Shown here: one piece after another, positions 30,761-42,659 of the stretch
Layout of the letters: every line of letters begins with the position of its first letter
Numbering within the stretch: position 1 is the first letter of the stretch
Origin: Atriophallophorus winterbourni
Taxonomy: Eukaryota > Platyhelminthes > Trematoda > Plagiorchiida > Microphallidae
DNA: 64,000 nt
Direction of reading: 5' to 3'
Assembly (NCBI GenBank): GCA_013407085.1
Contig: JACCGJ010000609.1
Span: 62,001 to 126,000 of the forward strand
Program-made: the position numbers and the translations under genes
Notes under the pieces: generated by a model
Databases searched by the model: none
What the model saw: the letters and a program-made list of their open reading frames with translations, nothing else
Told to the model about the DNA's origin: nothing

Positions 30761-32209
30761 GATGAAAAGCGAACGAGGTAGGATAGAACTGTTGCGATTT
30801 GACGATTTTCGATCTCACAGATTTCAAAAGAATATCGGTCGATTCGGAGTGATTTGCTCTTCTCGACGGTATTGGAACAGAAACAATATTCCAAAGTACC
30901 GGGTCTGTTGCACGCGTGAGTAATTTGGGTTATAATTCGAAAATTTGGATTTTCAAGGATTCAACTTGCGCGAACTTGAAACTGGTATAATCCAAACGAG
31001 TGAATTGAGACGAGTTCAATGATATCTGAACCGTTCAGTTCAGAAGAGTGAGTGAGGAAATAGATCCAAAAGTATGAGAGCGACCGCACAGCAAGCGCTT
31101 AATAGTACATATGTGCAAGCTCCTCTTCCAGTTGCGACAATCTACTCTCAATTGTATTAGACATTTTTCCAACAGATGAATGTATACTCTGGTGATGGAT
31201 TAATGATGGATGATGGATGAATTTCTACAGGCATGGCAGAAATAACAAACCGATGGATAGTTATTATCGTTCACAAGCCTTACGCACTCATCAGTCAAAG
31301 TCTCATCACTGGTGCAGTTGTAAATCGCAAAGCACTATCACTGCTTGCCGGATTCAGGCACTTGACGCAGAGGTCAACTTGCTTCCATGTCGGTGTCGGG
31401 ACAACAATCCTCGCAGTCACAGATTGATCGATCGATCTTTTCGTCTGTTAGCGCGGTTACACATGTTAGTCGCCAGAATTGGTCCGACCGGCTGAGAGAT
31501 GGGCGTTTGGTCGACCGATCGATATAGCTGCGTTTGAACTCGTGATTTCATAATTTAGAGAATAATCCACGATAACCGTATGATAGTAAGCCGTGGGAAA
31601 AATTTTTCTCGCGTGAGCAAACGGAGATATTTACGAAACGTTACTGTATATTTTTGGTTGATCATCTGACAAGATCATAAAATTTGAATTGCAATAGCTA
31701 TAGTCGAAAGTAAGACAGAATTCTTGGAATGGCATAAATCCCAGGGGATTCAGCGAAAGTAAGGCCAAAATTGTCAGAGCAACAAAAATGCGACCGCACT
31801 TCAGATGTTCCCTAAACTCTTTTATATGTCCGTTTGCTTTGGCAAAGTATTTACCAAAAATACCGGATGTGCTTCCAGTCCGTCTACCTGGCACCGAAAT
31901 TTTGACCGCATTTCAAAATGCTACTTACTGGAATTTCAGCACGATGCTCCAATTTTCTCGCTGAGCATGTAAAATCTAGTTTTTCGGTGAACTTGTTTTT
32001 TCTGCCCGACTTAGCATACAAAACAAATGATTCGTTTAAAATTGATCATTTATCTAAATTTCGGTTTGTAATACAACGGCGGTGAGATCCAGTTTGATTA
32101 CGGACATTTGTGATTTTCTAAGAATGTTCTATTCCATTTCAATCCGAAAGGTGGGTCTCGCATATAGTTATCCGATGTTTCCTTTCAATTGAGCACAATT
32201 GTTTAACCT
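30761..32209. other. Unrecognised region upstream of copy A, with a short GATG microsatellite
   Basis: May contain the rest of the copy A 5' leader. GATCGATCGAT-type palindromes occur at about 31424-31435 and 31509-31516, like the one in the copy A leader. A (GATGGATGAT)-type simple repeat lies at about 31193-31219. The overlapping plus frames at 31217-31495 are unrecognised. From 31560 to 32209 nothing is seen. Confidence 0.4.
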
Positions 32210-33138
32210 TGATATCCAAGATTCAAGTTTCAAGATTTATGATTCAATAAGCTTTCAACTTTACAATAACCACAGAGTCGAAATGTAGGTATAAATACCC
32301 ATGTGTATAAATAAAATCAATCGGTCGCCACGTCAGAAGTAACGCAAATAAATAATTCGGTTTACAGTGGGGAAAATATCATGGCTAGCACACGTTTGAC
32401 CGACAAGTTTCGATTTGAATGTAGCGAAACCAGTGGTAGTTAGGGAATTCCAAAGAAAACGCACGCAGCGAACAAAAATACGCGCGGCCATTCCGTTTGG
32501 AGTGCTGTATTTCCTACATGTAACCCTGACCTCTGATTTTGTACGCATACTATTTTCAATAAGTTTTAGGGGTTAGAATCACCGCGAAAAATTGCCTCGC
32601 ATTCCCTGTGTAAGTCGTCTTTAGGTCCAGTGCGTTTGAGGCACGCAACGTATCGTATATTGTGAATACCGTTGACATACACAGACGCTCGGTGATATAA
32701 GCGTTCCAGAGGCAAAATAGCTTTTGGGAGCAATGTTTTTCAGGCTTGGGCAGCATTATCTAAACCCGGGTGTATATACGTGTTCATTAATAGAGGAAAC
32801 GAACAAGTAGAACATCGTCCAATGTTTTCCCACAACAAGCCTAGCAGACAAAAAACGCGTTTGTTAGGAGCTTCATATTGCAGACAATTTTACAAACAAC
32901 CACAAATCCAGACCCCTAGGCCCTTTCGTGAAATCCAGGCTTTTGTCTCCAAGTTGCAAAAAGCCGGGATCGTGATCGATTAGCATGATTTTAGAATTTT
33001 GCATATTCAAAAACAGTTTGTTTTTGGACGACGAGTCCTGCAGTGCATTCAGGTTGTTTTGTAGGCTGATGGAGGCTGATCAACCTCCATAATTTTATGT
33101 CATCGGCAATGAATAATAGCAAATATTTGGGAAATTTT
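32210..33138 (-). mobile_element. CR1-like retrotransposon fragment with 3' tail
   Basis: The tail is reverse-oriented at 32213-32275 (CCAAGATTCAAGTTTCAAG, then CTTTACAATAACCACAG). The body on the minus strand holds a reverse transcriptase piece around 33110 (LLFIADDIKLWRLI, catalytic box slightly altered), KNKLFLNMQN-like sequence near 33020, and C-terminal frames at 32756-32556 and 32548-32333 (FVRCVRFLWNSLTTTGFATF). Heavily broken. Confidence 0.75.
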
Positions 33139-33765
33139 ATCCCAAGACATTCCCAAGTATCATGAATACATATTTGAGACCAGTCATGCAACACGGTGTG
33201 CAGTCATGGACTCCGTGGCTCAAGAACTTATGAACTTATGTAACAAATCTATCAACGCTCAACAAAACTACTTCTCAGCATCCGAAATAAACCTTATAAA
33301 GGAATAATATCTCAACAGAATCTGTTAGACTTTCCCTGTCGACGAATCAGACGATAACTTATCTTACTTTACAAAACCTTCCTTAACCTAAACCATCCAT
33401 TACAGCATTCATTCACGCGAAGGGATACGAGAAATTATCGGGCCCATGAATATGTGCTGGTTGTAGCCCATTCCCGCCTGAAATATAGAAGGTAATTTTA
33501 CTCTGTCCGTGTCTGTTTTACTTGGAACAGTTTACCTTCAACCATTGCTCACTCCACTAGCTTGCATGAATTTAAAACGAAATTAGACGAATTTTATTAA
33601 GTTATTCGTTTCCCGAACACTTATATACTGCTTGCTCTAATTCCTTATCTTGTTTCTGCACTTACATTTCATTTATTACCATCCTATGGTTGTTAAGCTT
33701 GTTGATTCTTAGACCATTAAAAACTTTGAATTACATTGAATTACCTTGAAATTTTTTGTTACAGT
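33139..33765 (+). mobile_element. CR1-like retrotransposon 3' fragment in opposite orientation
   Basis: Begins inside the C-terminal region (PSIMNTYLRPVMQHGVQSWT) and runs through degraded coding sequence to the tail: CTATGGTTGTTAAGCTTGTT, then AGACCATTAAAAACTTTGAA and ATTGAATTACCTTGAA (33700-33765). Its last 290 bases match the nested insertion at 21711-21977, so both belong to one subfamily. Confidence 0.8.
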
Positions 33766-34569
33766 GTCTATGAAGTTTTCATCTCGTATTTAATTCGTAA
33801 CCTAGTTTGGCGGCATTCTGCGTATTCGTTTAATTGTTGCGTAAACATGGCCGTATAAATTCACCCCTATTGCTTCTCTTATGATAATTGAAAGCTGAGA
33901 GGTCAGATTATTTTATTAATTCGGCAGTCTTCTTCAAACTTATTATCCGATTAAGGAATCAATTTATGCTGTCTTTATCTAATGATTAAAAACAAACAAA
34001 CGGTGTTTGTATGCGGTTTAAAAATGGAAAAACATTTGCCATCCTTTTCAAGAACGAAATCACTTCGGTTACGCTCTTCGGTTTATTTAGTATTACTATC
34101 AAACACCGTTTCAAGCGATGAATATTATTTATTTTATGGTCTCAAACTCGCGCCAAATTGGTTTTAAAAAACATTGATCTTAATTCCCTAACTACCACCA
34201 CAAATACAAATTGATGTTTATATCTTGTCAATTAATGGTTGATGCGCAAGTAAGTATTATGAAATAAATTGCTATCATTGTAATCCTTATTAGAAATATT
34301 TTCATACCCAACCCAACATGGTTAGTAAAACACTAGATATAGTATTAAACAAATAATAACATGGCGCCGATGGACAACAAAACCTTCACATTTACATGCT
34401 TTTCCATCATATGCACATCGAAAGACCGATTTGGTGCTGTTTGCACTTATTTTTTATGGATAATATGAACAGTGGGAGAAATGAGAAACAAATGCATGAA
34501 TATTAAAGCCACTGTTTGGTAAGGCACACCAGCTTGTAGAACAGCCTGAATGGTGAGGACATCTACAAG
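33766..34569. other. No feature recognised
   Basis: Anonymous AT-rich sequence between two retroelement fragments. Confidence 0.55.
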
Positions 34570-35205
34570 AGTGTTTTCAATCTTATAAGTGTGCTGCGAC
34601 AAATTTTAAGAACCTTCTCAACTGGAACGTTGCCCACCACCATGAAGGCCTACTTAATTCCAACCATGGAGCATGCATCACATGCTTGGAGTCCGTGGTT
34701 AAAAAAGGATATACTATTGCTTGATAAAATAAACAATCATGCAACCAAACTCGTAAACTTACTAGGAACGATTGCAAAACATGAGAATCCCTACTCACCC
34801 CCCAAAGAAGCCTTCAGAGTGATGTTATACTAACATACAAAATATTAAATCTTCCTTTATAACATTTATCCGAATACCGTGAGTCACAACATAAACTCAG
34901 CGACAGTACAAATTCCTCACTCCCGTATCAGCTATCACCGATATTTGTTATTCTGTATGTGTCTGTTTCCTTTGGAATGTCATTGTAATCACTCGCCTCG
35001 TCGAAACTTTCATTCGAAATTTGGAAACCTAATTATTACATAACGGTTAAACGACACCTGGGTATTGACTGATGGTAAGTATTCAATTGGAATATACTTG
35101 ACATTACATAATTAATTTTATTCCTTTGTAACGAACGAATATTTACTGTGATATGGTAATTTTAATGCTATCTGCTTTTTATGACCATAAATTGTTGAAT
35201 CATCT
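34570..35205 (+). mobile_element. CR1-like retrotransposon 3' fragment
   Basis: The 34591-34833 frame encodes the C-terminal region: MLRQILRTFSTGTLPTTMKA, YLIPTMEHASHAWSPWLKKD, ILLLDKINNHATKLVN. It is closely related to copy A. Decayed coding continues to about 35040 and the tail is at 35150-35200 (GATATGGTAATTTTAATGCT, then CTGCTTTTTATGACCATAAA, TTGTTGAAT). Confidence 0.85.
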
Positions 35206-36199
35206 TATGCAAATGGGGTAAAACTCATTGTTGCATTCTTTACTTTCACATACAAACAACATCAATATTGTGGTGTTTGCACTCAATCAATACGCATTGA
35301 AACAGTGTTTCAGAGCATGGGGTTCTCGATCGCAGTCTTCCTATCTGATGCGTGCAAACAATATGAATGCGTGATGTGTGCGCCGGATAGTTTGTAGATA
35401 TGGCTATTATTCAAGTACATGGGTTTAAACACATATACTTTTGTGTGTATAGGTGATTTAACGAGTTGGACCGCGCAAGTCTTGTCTAATATATCTCATC
35501 GGAGAAGCGGCCTACTCGTATATATCTAGTTCAAGTTCTACGCCATCATTTTGCACGTGCTGACTCGAGTAAGTTATGATGCATAAATGAAGGTGGCTTT
35601 ACCAAAATGATGCTAGAAACCACCGGAATATGTTATTGCCCGTGTGGGTTTGTCAACCAAACCTAGAATACTTGGAAACTAACCATGAGACTGCTATAAA
35701 TCTCGCATAGGCTTTATACGCCAGTCTTTTTTGTATGACCCCAATCGGTTATTAATTCATACTTATGTAGCGTAGAATATTCATGATCCATACATTGACC
35801 CAGAATTCCTTCTCTTAACAAAATCACCATCATGCACGATTTGTTATGATGCCAACATGTAAGTAGTAAACACAGACAGGTTTAGGTTAACCATTTCAAT
35901 CGTACGATCGATGCTACGGTCAAATAATTATCGTATTTCAATCCATGATTTGTCCGAACACAAACGTTGGAGTATTGAACCGAGGCACAAAATCAATCGC
36001 AAGCCGGTCAACCGTTATAGCGTGCAGCGATTGTGCAGATTCAATAAGCTTGAAAAATCAATTTGTGTGAGTTATGCAAGAACAAGAACGCGGTAACGCT
36101 CAAAAAGTTCAACTTTTCAAGGTTAACCGAACCCAACCTTGCACCTGAATACACGTGCTGACTTTCCATATGTATAAAACATTTGTGTTGTTTTTTATC
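35206..36199. other. No feature recognised
   Basis: Anonymous sequence. The plus frame 35911-36096 has no recognisable similarity. Confidence 0.5.
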
Positions 36200-36285
36200 A
36201 ATTCCCCATATTTTTAATCTGTGGTTACTGTAAAGTATTTGCTTTTTGGACCATTAAAACTTTGAATTAATTTGAAAACCAATTT
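36200..36285 (+). mobile_element. CR1-like 3' tail, solo
   Basis: Tail motif: TGTGGTTACTGTAAAGTATT, TGCTTTTTGGACCATTAAAA, then CTTTGAATTAATTTGAA. No coding remnant precedes it, so it is a very short 5'-truncated insertion or an eroded one. Confidence 0.75.
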
Positions 36286-37309
36286 TTCCTACGAAAGGTT
36301 ATGGGTTCTAAAAGTTTCCGTGTTCTTCTAACCGGCCCTTCTACAATTTCAGGAGAATTCGGTATGTAATTTAAAAAGTTTTCGTAATACCAGTTCCGCT
36401 TCGTGTAACATGAACCAATAAAATCCGTCTGCGTGTTGTCACAACTTGTTTCAGGCCGCTCTGGCCCTTTCCACAGGTGATTTTACCCGGTTCCATCTAC
36501 ACTGATCCGCTAAAGGTTCTAGTTACTAGCAATTATTTTCGTGACTGTTTTCGATATTAAATCTACACCAGATTGTGGCGGAAATTTAGGATAAATCACA
36601 TAATATCCCCAACTCAACAGAGTTCTGAATGCAGGCCTTGCGAAAGGCCACTTATAAAGCAATATGCCACTACGTGCCCGTCGCAAGCCGGTAGTGTCCT
36701 TACATTTCGGAAAATATAATTCAACATTTAAGTGGATACACTTCTATTAACAATATTCCAAAGTGAACTGTGAACAATGTTGATTAGCAACTTCAAGAAA
36801 ATCTTTTTGATTTGAGAAATGATTTGGTTTTCAAATAATCTTCGCAGAAAATGCGTTGAGATTTCTTCGATTGAAAGCGTGCATTTTGGCGCTCATTAAA
36901 ATAAAGTCATAAACGCTTGGGGAAGCAAATGATCGATCCAGAAATTTGTTTGCAGTAAAAAAACAAGATATTTCTATTAATTTTATTTCTAAGAGAGAGC
37001 AATCATATCTTCCGCTTTAAACAAAATACACCTTTAGTTTCTAAACATACAACGCTATCAAGTGAATGGTATAATGGATGAGGTAACTTACAGTTGAAGG
37101 TGAATTGAAAAACAGACTTAGACTCATCGCCAAGTGATCCCAGGTGAAAGAAATAAAGTGAAGTGTGCACACTCTAGATTATATTCATGGATTTATTCAC
37201 AGATGATATGCGGGTAAAAAAGCTATGCTTTACAAGACCCACAAAAATGTGCATCGAGTCGGATTGAAAAGAATATCAAAAATATTGATAAATTTTATTG
37301 CCGGACGTG
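36286..37309. other. No feature recognised
   Basis: Anonymous AT-rich sequence. Confidence 0.5.
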
Positions 37310-37690
37310 AAATCATACTAGTCGATATGGGCATCCGGTGATTTTTTTAAAACGTCAATGGTTTCAGATTGTACCACGTGAGTAGGTAAACTGTTCCACA
37401 ATTGCATATTGCGAACGGAAAATGCGTATTTGCGGCAGTTCCACCTGCTATGGTGTTGTTAAAATTTAGACTGGTGATCACGCAGATATTTGTTGTAAAA
37501 GTAAAATGATGCAGCTAATTAAGCTTGCCGGAAATGGCGACATCAGATTAATGCCTGATATATTCAGCGTAAGTTCTGTACACTTGTCTAAATCGTTGAC
37601 GATTATTTTAATAAGCGTGCAGGCGATTGCCAGCAGATTGTTGAATCGGAATCACCCGCAAAATGTGTGCTTAGAATACAACATCTCTCA
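37310..37690 (-). mobile_element. Non-LTR reverse transcriptase C-terminal fragment, different subfamily
   Basis: On the minus strand about 37450-37330 reads KYAFSVRNMQLWNSLPTHVV and then QSETIDVLKK, the conserved FxxRxxxLWNSLP end of jockey/CR1/L2-type polymerases. Just before it (about 37500-37450) is YLRDHQSKF, resembling the LRGHxxKL element of such proteins. The sequence is not close to the other copies in the window, so it is probably another lineage. The upstream part to 37690 is heavily decayed. Confidence 0.6.
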
Positions 37691-38245
37691 TCGGATCGGA
37701 TTGTAATTACGTAGAAGACATTTGAAACCGGAATTCAACTGACCGGTATTGATTAAGGAACATCTAATGATTACGACTAAAAATGAGATTGACTGTGGAA
37801 TAAATTTTATTTTTGAAAAAAGAAGGGAGATTGTATCGCTACTTGATTAAGTAAAGAAGTAATTGTAATTTAAGCACTGCATTTTGTCGAGAATCAAGAA
37901 TATTCTAGACATATGAGGAAAATGCTAAAAGGCACAAATTTGCTGCAGGCTTATCAAGGACCGATGTGATTTTAAAATTTTAAAATTAGTCAGTAGTGAA
38001 ATAACGATTGATTAAAGAGGTTGTCCGTTTGCAATTTCTGGATCAACCCTGTATGGGCCTGGTAATTTGCTTACTTTTGAAGCAACGATCTTGTCTAAGG
38101 AAAATCATTTTGAGATCACGTTATCATTAGCCGGAAAATAAATAAAACCTGTCTAATACATTTGAATACGATCTCCCGAATGAAGCCCATATTAAGTTGA
38201 TCTAGATAGCCGTTTGGAAAATTACGTATATTATCATGGCCACTA
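37691..38245. other. No feature recognised
   Basis: Anonymous AT-rich sequence up to the TA target site of the next transposon. Confidence 0.5.
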
Positions 38246-39225
38246 ACGTAAATACCCGCGTATAGGACGCACTTTTTTTCTTCATAAGTTGCCCTAAAAA
38301 CCCAGGTGCGTCTTATCCATGGATGCTTTTATTATAAAAATTATGCATTTATCATAATATCAAAAATTTCGTTCTTCGTTTTATTGATAGGTTATTTCTT
38401 CCAAAAATTCTCCTGCACCAGTTCATCGACGCCTCAAAATCTGCAATGCTTTGCTCTTTCGCTAATCTTAGTGCCTGTGAACGAACGGTAGTGGTGCTGA
38501 ACCCCAGACAGTCTGTACGAGTATCTTGAATTCATTTAATGAGCGCCTTTTTCAGGTTAGGGTGGTGAGCCTTCAAGCCTCTGTTCGCCCTCTTCACCTT
38601 TCGCATTTCTTTAATGGTACTTTCAGCTTTTCTCTATTCTCTGATCACGCATTCAGTCGGAGCAAATTGCCGCTCAGCTGCCCGGTTCCCGTGTTCTTTC
38701 GCGCACTTGATCACTTCCATTTTAAAGTTTGAAGTATAGCTCTGTCGTTTTGTCTTCTTCATGTTGAAGGGTAATAATGAACTGTATCTTTAAAAACACC
38801 GGTAATCGGTAGAATATTTATACTGCCGATGTGTAATATCATGAAAGTGTAATATCAACCAATCATGGAGTAGTATTTTACTCTCATTGGAGCAGAAACT
38901 TTTCCTTATAAAATGTCATCCAATCATTCGGCATGACGCCCAAGAATGAGAAGTGCACTTTACACGATAGTCTACATAGGCTAGACAGACATCTGCTGAC
39001 TGACAGGATGAATGAGTCAGCAATCAGCACACACGACGATCATAACGATTGTATGGAGTTCACCGTGATTGACTTAAGTTCACCGTTTCTATAAAAATTA
39101 ATGGAAATTAAGGACTAAAATTAGGATGCGTCCTATACATAGGTACACAGCTTTTCCATTGTTTTTAGGGTCAAATATCCACTGCGTCCTATACATGGTA
39201 TCGTCCTATACGCGGGTATTTACGG
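38246..39225 (-). mobile_element. Pogo/Tigger-type DNA transposon remnant, 980 bases, TIRs and TA target site
   Basis: Terminal inverted repeats of 23-24 bases begin CGTAAATACCCGCGTATAGG at both ends (38247 and, reversed, 39224) and are flanked by TA (38244-38245 and 39226-39227). GCGTCCTATACAT-type motifs occur as subterminal repeats at about 39127 and 39184, plus a variant GCGTCTTATCCAT at 38310. Inside lies the N-terminal half of a transposase on the minus strand. TA duplication plus a pogo-like helix-turn-helix places it in the Tc1/mariner superfamily, pogo/Tigger branch. It is an internal deletion derivative. Confidence 0.85.
38352..38762 (-). pseudogene. Pogo-like transposase N-terminal DNA-binding region, inactivated
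   Basis: The frame begins MKKTKRQSYTSNFKMEVI at 38762 and contains the helix-turn-helix CAKEHGNRAAERQFAPTECV, followed by IREW-like, KAHHPNLKKALI and DTRTDCLGFSTTTVRSQALR (CENP-B-type second helix-turn-helix) and FEASMNWCRR. Two tryptophan positions have become stops (TAG and TGA). No DDE catalytic region follows. The protein would bind transposon ends; this copy encodes only the DNA-binding half. The same architecture is seen in the intact-looking neighbour at 41101. Confidence 0.8.
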
Positions 39226-39227
39226 TA

Positions 39228-39560
39228 ATTATTTTTTAGGTCTTTGTGTTCCTATCTAAAGTTAGTTCCATCCAACAGAGAATTCGCGTACAATTGACGC
39301 GATTGGCCAAGCATCTCAGCCTATAAATCTTTTCGGCATATGTAAACACTCAGAACATTTTTAAAACATGGAGCCTGAATTTTATCAAGTTTTACCACAC
39401 ATCCTACAGTCAGTTTTGCACTATTTGCTCTCAGCAGTTTAGAATAGTATGACAGTTTCCAGCTGTTTGAATTACCCTTGTGATAATGTATACTTCTTTA
39501 TTTACTAATAAGTAATATATACAATAAAATATTTGCAAATACGAAATTTCGAAATAGAAT
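39228..39560. other. No feature recognised between the two DNA transposons
   Basis: 333 bases of anonymous AT-rich sequence. Confidence 0.5.
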
Positions 39561-39562
39561 TA

Positions 39563-41398
39563 CCGTATTTTTCGGACTATACGGCGCACCGGTTAAAGAC
39601 GATTCAGTGAACGATCTGTTTTCATACTAAGACGCACCGGGTTATAAGGCGCATAAAGCGAAACAAAAATAGTCGGATAGGTCAGACTTTATTCAAATCA
39701 TGAACAATAACTGTCAATATTACATAAAAAAGTACACTACATTTTTCAATAATTCCTCTTCTATGAATCCATCAAATTCCTCGTCTTCGGCGTCAGAATT
39801 CAACAGTTGGGCGATAGCGGCATCAAGCACGCCAGGATCCCTCTCGTCATCATCCGATTCAGTCTCATTGCTGTTGCTTGGCTGTTCATCAATGATTCCA
39901 GCCTTAGTGAAAGCTCGAACAACAGTAGAGACCGATACTTTAGCCCAGGCGTCGACGATCCATTGGCAGACAGTGGCGTAACTAGCCCGGCGTTGCATAC
40001 CTGTCTTGATAAACGTGTGCTAACCTTCTGTCATCCATTGCTCCCATGCGGCTCGCAATTTACTCTTGAACGCCCTATTGACTCCAATATCTAGCGGTTG
40101 GAGTTCTTTGGTCAATCCTCCAGGAATGATGGCCAGCTCCGAATTGGTTTTCTTCACTTGACTTTTGACAGTTTCAGTGAGATGAGCGCGCATAGAGTCG
40201 TAGATCAATAAGGCCGTAGAAGTGTGGAAAAAGCCACCGGCCTCCTGACATAAACTTCTCTCAGCCACTCGCTCATTTTCTCTTCGTCCATCCAGCCTTT
40301 CGAATTGACCTTAACAATGATTCCAACAGGAAACGTTTCTTTTGGCAAAGTCTCCCTCTTAAAAATAAGGTGGTAGTTTCTGACCATTAGCCTGGCAACG
40401 AAGAACGACAGTGAAGGAAGATTTGTCATTCCCTGTGGTGCGCATAGATACAGTAGACGTCCCTGTTTTTCTACGCTACGGTTCATGGGGATGTCAAAGG
40501 TGAGAGGGACCTCATCCATGTTTGTGATGTGGTCAGCATGGATATTCTTTTCTATAATCTTGTCCTTGCCGTAAGTGCGGAAAATAGCTATCCTTTCATT
40601 GTAATCCTTTGGCAGTTGCTGCGAAGTGGTAGTTCTTGTGTGGATGGAGAGATGACGCCTTTTCATAAAACGGAAGCACCAAGAAGGACCTCCTTGAACT
40701 TCGTCTATCTTCATATCACGTGCCATCGCTGTTGCCTTAAGTCGAATGGAGATTGTAGAGACACTTCTACCTGCTCTTATCTGTTCAGTAATCCACTGCT
40801 TAATTTTGTCCTCTAATTGTGGCCATCTTGACTTGTTCCCTCGGAAACTCTTCTTCGTCTTCTTTACTTGACGCTTGTCATCTTCTCGTTTCCTCCACTT
40901 CCGTACCATTGATTCATTAATGTTGAATTGCTTCGCAACTGCTCTATTCCCATGTTGTAATGCGCAGCTGATGGCCTTGAGTTTGAAATCCGCATCGTAA
41001 GCATGTCTCTTAACAGGTGCCATTTTGGGGTCTTTAATTACCGGATGTTTAGGCACCGTACGTACCAGGAATAGTGGTTTCGGTAAGTGAAAGAGTTTCA
41101 TTTTAATCGCTGAATAGTTTCATGTTGATCTGTTGTTGATTGTTTGACTCTTACCCCAAAACAAGTCTGTCTAGACAGCATAGAAAGCCGACTCCACGAC
41201 CATCAGTGATTATTCTTCTACAATCAAGGGGAGTGACATCGTCACTTACCAAAGTCGTAATAAAACATTTTGATAGATTTTTCAGCGCAGTGTGAACATA
41301 CACTATTCATACATAAGGCGCACCGGAATATAAGGCTCACTGCCAATTTTTCGTACAAATTAGTGTTTTTATGTGCGCCTTATATTCCAAAAATACGG
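39563..41398 (-). mobile_element. Pogo/Tigger-type DNA transposon, near complete (1,836 bases)
   Basis: Imperfect 26-base terminal inverted repeats start CCGTATTTTTCGGACTATAC at 39563 and CCGTATTTTTGGAATATAAG (reversed, ending 41398), flanked by TA at 39561-39562 and 41399-41400. GGCGCACCGG-type motifs repeat just inside both ends (39585, 39640-39660, 41314). The transposase occupies most of the interior on the minus strand. TIRs beginning CCGTATTTTTCGGACTATA with subterminal GGCGCACC are, from memory, widespread in animals. Confidence 0.9.
39720..41101 (-). pseudogene. Pogo/Tigger-type transposase, one frameshift and one stop
   Basis: The first ATG is at 41101; a second at 41023 (MAPVKRHAYDADFKLKAI) is the likelier start by family length. 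Order: first helix-turn-helix (HGNRAVAKQFNINESMVRKW), second CENP-B-type helix-turn-helix (about 40830-40600, ending PSWCFRFMKRRHLSIH), then the DDE region. Catalytic aspartates: NMDEVPLTFDIP (about 40520), LLIYDSMRAH (about 40200) and LQPLDIGVNRAF (about 40090), with 35 residues between the second and third, giving DD35D. An acidic tail (NETESDDDERD) follows. A frameshift near 40245 separates the first and second aspartates and a TAG at about 40020-40022 interrupts the C-terminal part. All three catalytic residues survive, so decay is recent or mild. It would cut and paste the element; the breaks make this copy inactive. Confidence 0.88.
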
Positions 41399-41400
41399 TA

Positions 41401-42659
41401 GGCAATTATCCGTATTTGCTTGCATTTCCGAAACATCATCAGGCACGTACAGTACAATCAGGATCTGCATGCCATGAAACAGTGAAGGAATGGTAAATAA
41501 GGCTACCGTTGGATAACGCTGCCACAACTAGCCTTCTTCAGTCGCATATGCTCTCACACATGTAAATGGGCCACACGTATGGGCTTGAACCGAAAAATCG
41601 TTTGTGCGTGCACATCCCACGACTGCATTTTCACTTGATACAGTTCCGACATCACACTTATTCAGAACAATAGATTCATTGTTTTGTTCACTGAGGAATG
41701 CGCGTATACTTACTTCCTGTGCGTTCGAGTGTGAACGAGTCAGTAAATTGGTTCATGTCTCTAAACATGAAGTCTTCAATGCTTATTGGAATAACCACTT
41801 AATTACAACAGAACTTTCACATATTTTTGGTACGTTTATTCTGGAACGCCCTACCCTAGGAAATTATATCATTACCCAGAATCGTATTGTTTAACCAGCA
41901 TTCATGCAGAATAATCTCATTCTGATACCTCCTTATCGGTGTCCCTCATAGAAATTCCAAGACAGCCATCATGTCGGCTTACACTTAATAAAGTATATCA
42001 CCCACAAAAGAAATCATAAATTGGCCACATCCTTAAACAGATCAGGGTTATGGCATCAGATCAAGTAGACTTTATGTCTCAGACTAGACTTCTGAGCCAA
42101 AGCAAAATTAGTTATACGTGAGGCAATATAACAGCTGCAGTGGGCAACTACATTGTATTTGAAATTATACAGCTAAGCCCAGTAGTGACTGCTTTGTATA
42201 CGTGGAGAGATTAATACCTCTTCCAACACACACTCAGAAAAATATTGTCCCTTAGACCAACCTGGATAAACAACATGAGACTAGAATTTTGGAATGAGTC
42301 TCTTAATAACACGATCAATTGAACTAAGTTACCTGTTAATTTACACACGTTCCGGGTCAAAGGCGGCGCAAAACAAAACTCTGGCATTTGCTTACAAGTA
42401 TAATTCTGCAAAAGAATGGCAACTGGTTTGGATTTCATCAAAATTGAAAATCTCAAGACCCTCATCTTTAACATGAGTCAAGACTTCCTGCTCTACGTTT
42501 ATTTGAATTATGAATGTGAGTGTACTATGCTTATGCTTTTGATTATTTTTAACAAAACTGTGCACGATCTAATGGTGGTTGTAATAAAAATACTCACGCT
42601 GAGTTCTTAGGAAGCTGAGGCAAGAAGCTGTTTTGCGACGAAAGGATTATTCAATACCG
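41401..42659. other. No feature recognised
   Basis: Anonymous sequence, with only short chance frames on both strands. Confidence 0.55.

Noticed and set aside
32210..33765. Twin-priming inversion of one retroelement
   Set aside because: Both the minus and the plus part carry their own 3' tail and overlapping C-terminal coding, so they are two insertions, not one inverted insertion.
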